NCBI GenBank assembly: GCA_018241525.1
Contig: JAFEDR010000009.1
Span: 682,001 to 746,000 of the forward strand
From: Pseudomonadota bacterium
GTDB taxonomy: Bacteria > Pseudomonadota > Gammaproteobacteria > Steroidobacterales > Steroidobacteraceae
Length of the DNA stretch: 64,000 nucleotides
Reading direction: 5' to 3'
Of this stretch, positions 59,070 to 64,000 are shown piece after piece (the first letter of the stretch is position 1; each line of letters starts with the position of its first letter). A program made the translations under genes and the position numbers. The notes below the pieces were generated by a model. It was given only the letters and a program-made list of their open reading frames with translations, had not been told where the DNA came from and ran no database searches.

Positions 59070-60095
59070 TTGGGCGATCGTCCGTGGGCGATGCGTGGGA
59101 CGCGCGGGCCGGGCCGCTGGATCGCCGGCCTCGCCACGCTTGCGATCGCGCTTGCCGCGATGGCCGAGGAGGTACCGGCGCCAGCCGCGCCGGCCGTCCC
59201 GCCGCCGCCGGCAAACGGTGCCGAGGCCGGTCACCTGGGCGAGGTCGTGGTCGAGGCGCCCGAGCCGCGCTACGTGGCGCCCACCCGGCGCGACCGCATC
59301 GGCCGGATCTGGGCGCCGGTGTTGATCAACGACAAGGGGCCATTCCGGCTCGTGCTCGACACCGGCGCGACCAACTCGGCGGTCACGGCACAGGTCGCGG
59401 CGGCGCTCGGCATACCGCTCACCAACCAGAACAACGTCATGCTGCGCGGAGTCACCGGTTCGCGCACGGTGCCGACCATCCCGATCGACAGCCTGGTGGT
59501 TGGCGATCTGGAGCTGCGCTCCAAGCGGCTGCCGATCGTGATCGACGCGCTCGGCGGTGCGGAGGGCGTCCTCGGTACCGAGGGCTTGCAGGACAAGCGC
59601 ATCTACATCGACTTCCGGCACGACAAGATCACGATCTTCCGGTCGCACAGCGAGCGGCCGCCGCCGGGATTCGCGACCGTGCCGGTGCGCATCGAGGGCG
59701 GGCTGCTGCTGGTCGCCGACATCCGCATCGGCTCGATCCGCGCCAAGGCGATCATCGACACCGGCGGACAGGCGACGCTCGCCAACGTGCCGATGCGCGA
59801 GGCGCTGTCGCGACGCGTACGTCCCGAGGACATTCGCGCCGACGAGATCACCGGGGCGACGCTCGACGTCCAGACCGGCGACCGGGTGCGGCTGCCGGCG
59901 CTGCACATCGGCGACCTGACGATCCGCGGCGCGAACATCACGGTGGGCGACATGTTCATCTTCCAGCACTGGAAGATGACCAAGGAGCCGGCGCTGCTGA
60001 TCGGCATGGATCTGCTCGGCCTGCTCGACACGGTGATCATCGACTACAAGCGCCACGAGCTGCAGGTGCTCGAGCGCCGCGACAGCCGCTACTGA
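59070..60095 (+). CDS. Exported retropepsin-like aspartyl protease with two DTG motifs
   Basis: A 341-residue protein with a membrane/signal segment (RWIAGLATLAIALAAMA) and two aspartyl-protease half-sites: LVLDTGATNSAVT near residue 94 and AIIDTGGQATLAN near residue 229. The retroviral-like family normally has one such motif per chain and dimerises; two in one chain suggest a single-chain protease with two pseudo-equivalent halves. I choose TTG 59070 (GGAG five bases upstream); ATG 59091 is possible but has a poorer site. Probably acts in the periplasm. Confidence 0.78.
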   Translation: MGDRPWAMRGTRGPGRWIAGLATLAIALAAMAEEVPAPAAPAVPPPPANGAEAGHLGEVVVEAPEPRYVAPTRRDRIGRIWAPVLINDKGPFRLVLDTGATNSAVTAQVAAALGIPLTNQNNVMLRGVTGSRTVPTIPIDSLVVGDLELRSKRLPIVIDALGGAEGVLGTEGLQDKRIYIDFRHDKITIFRSHSERPPPGFATVPVRIEGGLLLVADIRIGSIRAKAIIDTGGQATLANVPMREALSRRVRPEDIRADEITGATLDVQTGDRVRLPALHIGDLTIRGANITVGDMFIFQHWKMTKEPALLIGMDLLGLLDTVIIDYKRHELQVLERRDSRY

Positions 60096-60117
60096 GTCCG
60101 TCGGCCGGCAGCGCTCC

Positions 60118-62244
60118 CTACGCCTTGAGCCCGCGCGACACCGGCAGCGTCCGCACGCGCGGGCCGCCCGCGGCGCGCAGCGCGTTGCACAGCGCCGCCT
60201 GCACGCAGGCCGTGCCGGTCTCGCCGACGCCGCCCGGCGCCTCGCCGCTCGCGACGAGGTGGGTCTCGATCCGCGGCGATTCCGGCAGCCGCAGCACCGG
60301 GTAGTCGTGAAAGTTCGACTGCTGCACCCGTCCGTCCGCGAAGGTGATCTCGCCCATCAGCGCCGCGCTCAGCCCGAACACCGCGCCGCCCTCGAGCTGG
60401 GCACGGACGTTGTCCGGATTGACGGTCTGGCCGCAATCGAAGGCACAGACGACGCGCTCGACCCGCGGCGCGCCGTCGCGCAGTTCGACCTCCGCGACCA
60501 TCGCGAGGTAGCTGCCGAAGGCCGACTGGATCGAGATGCCGCGGCCGCGGCCCTTCGGCAGCGGCGTGCCCCAGCCGGACTTTTCGGCGGCGAGGTCCAG
60601 CACCGCGCGCAGTCGCGGGTCGCGCACCAGGGCGCGCCGGTAGGCGACCGGGTCCTGGCCGGCGCTGGCCGCGAGCTCGTCGACGAAGCTCTCGACGACG
60701 AACACCCCGCGCGTCGGCCCGACGCCGCGCCACCACGACACCGGCACCCCGGCCGGATCGTGGCGCACATAGCGCACCGACAGGTTCGCGAACTCGTAGG
60801 GCGGGTTGGCGGACGATTCGATGATGTCCTCGTCGAGGCCGTTCTTGAGCGGCGCGCCGTAGTAGATCTCCATCAGCGCCGGTCCGGCGATCGTGTGCAG
60901 CCACGCGATCGGTCGCCCGTCGGCGTCGAGGCCGGCCTTCAGGTGGTCGACGTAGTAGGGCCGGTAGCGGTCGTGCTGGATGTCCTCCTCGCGCCGCCAG
61001 ATCACCTGCACCGGGGATGCGACGTGCCGCGCGACGCGTGCCGCGTAGACGATGCCGTCGACCTCGAGGCGGCGCCCGAAGCCGCCGCCGATCAGCTGGT
61101 TGTGGATCGTGACCTGTCCTGGCTCCAGGCCGAGGGCAGCGAGCTTCGCGACCGCCCGAGCCGGCGCCTGCGTGCCGGCCCAGATCTCGCAGCGACCGCC
61201 GTGCCAGTGCGCGGTGCAGTTCATCGGCTCCATCGTCGCGTGCGCGAGGAACGGCTGGTGGAAGCGCGCCTCGACGACGCGCGCGGCGCGCCGCAGCGCT
61301 GCGGCCGGGTTGCCGGCGCGGTGTGCGACGACGCCGGGGCGCTCGACCGCCGCGTCCAGGTCGGCGACGAGCCGCGCCTGCTGCAGCGTGCCGTGGGTGC
61401 CGGCGTGCCAGCGGACGTTCAACGCCTCGAGCCCGCGCAGCGCCGCGTGCGTGTGGTCCGCGACCACCGCCACCAGCTCCTGCTCGCGCACGATCTGGCG
61501 GACGCCGGCGACGCCGCGTGCCGCCGCCTCGTCGAGCGCCGCCACGCTGCCGCCCTCGACCGGCGCGAGCGCGAGCGCGGCGTAGCGCATTCCCGGCAGC
61601 CGCACGTCGATGCCGAAGCGCGCGCTGCCGTCGACCTTCGCCGGCGAGTCGATGCGCGGTGTCGAGTGGCCGATCAGCCGGAACTCGCTCGCCGGCTTCA
61701 GGGTCACCTTCGCGGGTGCCGGCAGGCGCGCCGCGCGCGCGGCGAGCGCGCCATACGCGAGTCGCCGGCCGGAGGCGCCGTGCAATACCTCGCCGCGCTG
61801 CGCGCGGCACTCGCTCGCCGGCACCTTCCAGGCCTGCGCGGCCGCACGCACCAGCAGCGTCCTCGCCGCCGCACCGGCCGTGCGCAGCGACGTCCAGCAT
61901 TCGCGGATCGAGGTCGAACCGCCGGTTTCCTGCAGCCCGTCGGCGCCGTAGGTCTTGGGATCGGGTGGCGCGTCCTCGAGCCGCAGCTGGTCGAGGCCGA
62001 CCTCGAGCTCCTCGGCGACCAGCATAGGCAGCGAGGTGTGCGTGCCCTGGCCCATCTCGACCTTCGGCAGGATCAGCGTGATAGCGCCGTCGCCGCCGAT
62101 CCGCACGTAGGCGTTCAGCGCCGCGGCCGCCGGGCCGGCGGCGCGCGCGCCGACCGGTACGCCGACGAGCAGGGCGCCGCCGGCAGCGAGCGACACCTCG
62201 AGGAAGCGGCGGCGATCCGGTGAGACAGGCCGATCGGTCCTCAT
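60118..62244 (-). CDS. Molybdopterin-binding subunit (isoquinoline 1-oxidoreductase beta-like)
   Basis: A 708-residue protein of the xanthine-dehydrogenase family, IorB type. A Tat motif (RRRFLEVSL, residues 11-19) targets it to the periplasm. Signatures: VEMGQGTHTSLPMLVAEEL, GFGRRLEVDG, WWRGVGPTRGVFVVESF, FDCGQTVNPDNV and GEAPGGVGETGTA near the C-terminus, where the Glu is the usual catalytic base. Such subunits work with a small [2Fe-2S] IorA subunit, but no IorA gene adjoins it; upstream is ada, and downstream is a convergent protease gene. The partner must be encoded elsewhere. ATG 62244 follows AGGGG by six bases. Confidence 0.85.
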   Translation of the reverse strand: MRTDRPVSPDRRRFLEVSLAAGGALLVGVPVGARAAGPAAAALNAYVRIGGDGAITLILPKVEMGQGTHTSLPMLVAEELEVGLDQLRLEDAPPDPKTYGADGLQETGGSTSIRECWTSLRTAGAAARTLLVRAAAQAWKVPASECRAQRGEVLHGASGRRLAYGALAARAARLPAPAKVTLKPASEFRLIGHSTPRIDSPAKVDGSARFGIDVRLPGMRYAALALAPVEGGSVAALDEAAARGVAGVRQIVREQELVAVVADHTHAALRGLEALNVRWHAGTHGTLQQARLVADLDAAVERPGVVAHRAGNPAAALRRAARVVEARFHQPFLAHATMEPMNCTAHWHGGRCEIWAGTQAPARAVAKLAALGLEPGQVTIHNQLIGGGFGRRLEVDGIVYAARVARHVASPVQVIWRREEDIQHDRYRPYYVDHLKAGLDADGRPIAWLHTIAGPALMEIYYGAPLKNGLDEDIIESSANPPYEFANLSVRYVRHDPAGVPVSWWRGVGPTRGVFVVESFVDELAASAGQDPVAYRRALVRDPRLRAVLDLAAEKSGWGTPLPKGRGRGISIQSAFGSYLAMVAEVELRDGAPRVERVVCAFDCGQTVNPDNVRAQLEGGAVFGLSAALMGEITFADGRVQQSNFHDYPVLRLPESPRIETHLVASGEAPGGVGETGTACVQAALCNALRAAGGPRVRTLPVSRGLKA

Positions 62245-62267
62245 GGCGTCCCCTCGCTGTGGAACGC

Positions 62268-63389
62268 CTATCTTGCCGCAACCGCCGGGCGGGTGGCGAC
62301 CGGGCGCGCCGCCTGGCGTTCCGCATCGAGCAGCGCGCGCTTGCGCTCGAGCCCCCAGCGGTAGCCGCCGAGACCGCCATCGCCGCGCAGCACGCGGTGG
62401 CAGGGCACCAGCACCGCCACCCGGTTGGCGGCGCAGGCGGAGGCCGCCGCCCGGACCGCGCGCGGTGCCCCGATCCCGGCGGCGACCTCGCTGTAGCTGA
62501 GCACATCGCCCGCCGGGATGCCGAGCAGGAACCGCCAGACGCGGACCTGGAAGGCCGTCCCGCGCAGGTCGAGCGGCAGGTCCGGGCGCGGCGCGCGGCG
62601 CGCCAGGTGGGCCTCGAACGCCGCGATCCAGGCGTCGAGCTCCGCCGAGCCTGCCTGCGCGGACGGCCGCAGCGTCGCGCGCGGGAACTCGGCGGCGAGT
62701 GCCGCGCGCAGCTCGGCCTCGTCGCGGCCGAACTGCGCGAAGCACACGCCGCGGTCGGTGGCCGCCATCATCAGCGGCCCGAGCGCCGTGCTGCGGCACG
62801 CGTAGGCGATCGCCTCGCCGGCGCCACCCGCGCGGTAGGCGGAAGGCGTCATGCCGAGGTGCCGCGAGGCCTCGCCGTAGACCCGGCTCGTCGAGGAGAA
62901 GCCCGCCTCGCCGATCGCCTCGAGCACCGGTTCGCCGCGCTTCAGGCCGAGCTTCAGGCGGCCGAGCCGCAGACCGTCCTGGAATGCCTTGGGCGAGACG
63001 CCGAAGTGCGCCTGGAAGCGCCGCTGGAAGTGGGCCGGCGACAGGCTCGCGCGCGCCGCGAGCCGCGCGAGCGGCAGCGACTCGCCGGCGTGCTCGGCGA
63101 TGAACCGGGCGACCGCCTCGAGGCGGCCGGCCGCCGGATCACGGGTGCCCGCCGGATGGCAGCGCTTGCAGGCGCGAAAGCCGGCTGCTTCGGCGGCGGC
63201 GGGCGTCGCGAAGAAGCGCACGTTCGCGCGCAGCGGACGGCGCGAGGCGCAGGACGGCCGGCAGTAGACGTGCGTCGAGGCGACGCCGTAGCAGAACGCG
63301 CCGTCGGCGCGGGCGTCGCGGCTCGCGATCGCGCGCCAGCGGCTGGCATCGTCGGCAAAGCGCTTCGGGGCTGGCATCGTGGGGTGCAT
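62268..63389 (-). CDS. ada: Ada: methyl-responsive regulator and O6-methylguanine-DNA methyltransferase
   Basis: A 373-residue protein with the full Ada layout: N-terminal zinc/methyl-phosphotriester domain (cysteines in VYCRPSC and ACKRCHP), an AraC-type helix-turn-helix region (LARLAARASLSPAHFQRRFQAHFGVSPKAFQD) and a C-terminal methyltransferase with the acceptor cysteine in VLVPCHRVLRGDGGLGGY. It repairs O6-alkylguanine and activates the adaptive response when methylated. ATG 63389 has AGGAG six bases upstream. The molybdopterin oxidoreductase gene follows after 23 bases; whether Ada controls it is unknown. Confidence 0.93.
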   Translation of the reverse strand: MHPTMPAPKRFADDASRWRAIASRDARADGAFCYGVASTHVYCRPSCASRRPLRANVRFFATPAAAEAAGFRACKRCHPAGTRDPAAGRLEAVARFIAEHAGESLPLARLAARASLSPAHFQRRFQAHFGVSPKAFQDGLRLGRLKLGLKRGEPVLEAIGEAGFSSTSRVYGEASRHLGMTPSAYRAGGAGEAIAYACRSTALGPLMMAATDRGVCFAQFGRDEAELRAALAAEFPRATLRPSAQAGSAELDAWIAAFEAHLARRAPRPDLPLDLRGTAFQVRVWRFLLGIPAGDVLSYSEVAAGIGAPRAVRAAASACAANRVAVLVPCHRVLRGDGGLGGYRWGLERKRALLDAERQAARPVATRPAVAAR

Positions 63390-63485
63390 TCTAGGCTCCT
63401 GGCAGGGCGTGGACCGTGCGCAGAGCCTAGGCGCGACGAGCGCGCGGGGCGCTCCGCTTCTTGCGCACGCGCTCCGGGCGCCGTG

Positions 63486-64000
63486 TCAGGGCGAAGGCGT
63501 TGGCCGTGCCACGAGGTGCAGGCTGATGGTGACGTCGTCGCTCGCGAACGGCAGCACGCCGCCGAGGCCGAACGCCGCGCGCGAGACGAGCGCGCTCGCC
63601 TCGACCTCGAGCGAGCCTGCGGCGCGGCGGAGGCGTGCGTCGAGCACCACGGGACGCGACGTGCCGCGCAGCGTCAGCGTGCCGAAGCAGCGCCGCGCGT
63701 CGCCGGCCTCGGACTCGCTGCGCTCGGCGGCGAAGCGGATCTCGGGGTGGTGGGCGGCGTCGAAGAAGCGCGGCGACAGCAGTTCGCTGCGCCAGAAGGC
63801 CGGCTTGGACTCGAGGGTCGAGACCGGGATCGCCATCGTCACGACGAGCTCGCGTGCATCGTCGAGGTCGACGGCAAGGTCGCCCGTGACCGCGCGAAAA
63901 CGGCCGCCGAGGCTGAACAGGCCGAGATAGCGCACCTTGAAGTCGACCCACGACTGGGCGCCGTCGACCGCGTAGCGCTGGGTGGCGGCGATCGCCGGTG
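63486..64000 (-). CDS. YceI family protein, N-terminus beyond window
   Basis: The frame is open from the stop at 63486 to the window edge, giving the C-terminal ~170 residues. It reads as a YceI-type lipocalin-like periplasmic protein: QRYAVDGAQSWVDFKVRYLG, a near-invariant family opening, then LSPRFFDAAHHPEIRFAAER and the terminal strand DDVTISLHLVARP. The residues just before (PAIAA) look like a signal-peptidase site. YceI proteins bind isoprenoid lipids such as ubiquinone precursors. Internal GTG starts are not needed. Confidence 0.87.
   Translation of the reverse strand, partial: PAIAATQRYAVDGAQSWVDFKVRYLGLFSLGGRFRAVTGDLAVDLDDARELVVTMAIPVSTLESKPAFWRSELLSPRFFDAAHHPEIRFAAERSESEAGDARRCFGTLTLRGTSRPVVLDARLRRAAGSLEVEASALVSRAAFGLGGVLPFASDDVTISLHLVARPTPSP

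Overview
The window comes from a very GC-rich Gram-negative bacterium. A TonB-dependent receptor, a predicted outer-membrane barrel, several lipoprotein and Tat signals, and Shine-Dalgarno-led genes with many GTG/TTG starts all point to a proteobacterium. A gammaproteobacterium of the Steroidobacter/Nevskiales/Xanthomonadales kind is my low-confidence guess. About 56 protein genes fill both strands, and no gap exceeds about 200 bases. I saw no rRNA, tRNA, CRISPR array, insertion sequence or prophage.

Layout. 1-5.6 kb: end of a DsbA-like isomerase, HutD-family protein, LOG-family nucleotide hydrolase, YiiD-type thioesterase, exported YtcJ-like amidohydrolase, and a HisC-like aminotransferase with a Tat signal. 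5.7-13.2 kb: a ribbon-helix-helix regulator divergent from a six-gene operon (hyfB-C-E-F-G-I type). This encodes a complex I/hydrogenase-4-related membrane complex whose large subunit lacks the nickel-binding cysteines, so it is an energy-converting hydrogenase-related (Ehr) complex rather than a hydrogenase. A near-consensus promoter and a perfect palindrome lie between regulator and operon. 13.2-14.1 kb: aldo/keto reductase. 14.1-22.2 kb (minus): dimethylglycine-dehydrogenase-like enzyme, MFS transporter, aminotransferase, ornithine-cyclodeaminase-family enzyme and TonB receptor, possibly one operon. 22.4-27.3 kb: heterotetrameric sarcosine oxidase soxBDAG. 27.4-30.7 kb: PQQ dehydrogenase, unknown exported protein, glutathione transferase. 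30.9-36.8 kb: LysR regulator, lipoprotein hydrolase, alanyl-tRNA editing protein, a cytoplasmic and an exported methyltransferase, an exported HExxH protein, DUF1993 protein. 36.9-41.4 kb: aromatic amino acid decarboxylase, exported amidohydrolase, cysteine-desulfurase-like protein, YidB-like protein. 41.6-47.2 kb: D-amino-acid-dehydrogenase-like flavoprotein divergent from a three-gene operon of two PYROXD2-like flavoproteins and a GcvT-like protein. 47.3-52 kb: DUF3014 protein, an unlisted 30-residue membrane microprotein, creatininase/VOC/GNAT operon, thiamine-diphosphate enzyme. 52-57.1 kb: two divergent lipoproteins sharing a mono-haem module, an outer-membrane barrel with its own CxxCH, and a CAP-domain protein. 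57.1-64 kb: second YtcJ-like amidohydrolase, double-motif aspartyl protease, molybdopterin oxidoreductase large subunit, Ada, and a partial YceI protein.

How it fits together. The dominant theme is oxidation of amines and amino acids. Dimethylglycine dehydrogenase, sarcosine oxidase, other FAD oxidases, GcvT-type folate domains, four PLP enzymes and a creatininase-family enzyme would feed one-carbon units and nitrogen into metabolism. The respiratory side has an Ehr complex of unknown electron donor, a PQQ dehydrogenase and a possible minimal haem/barrel conduit at the outer membrane. Several convergent gene pairs end in perfect hairpins that look like bidirectional terminators.
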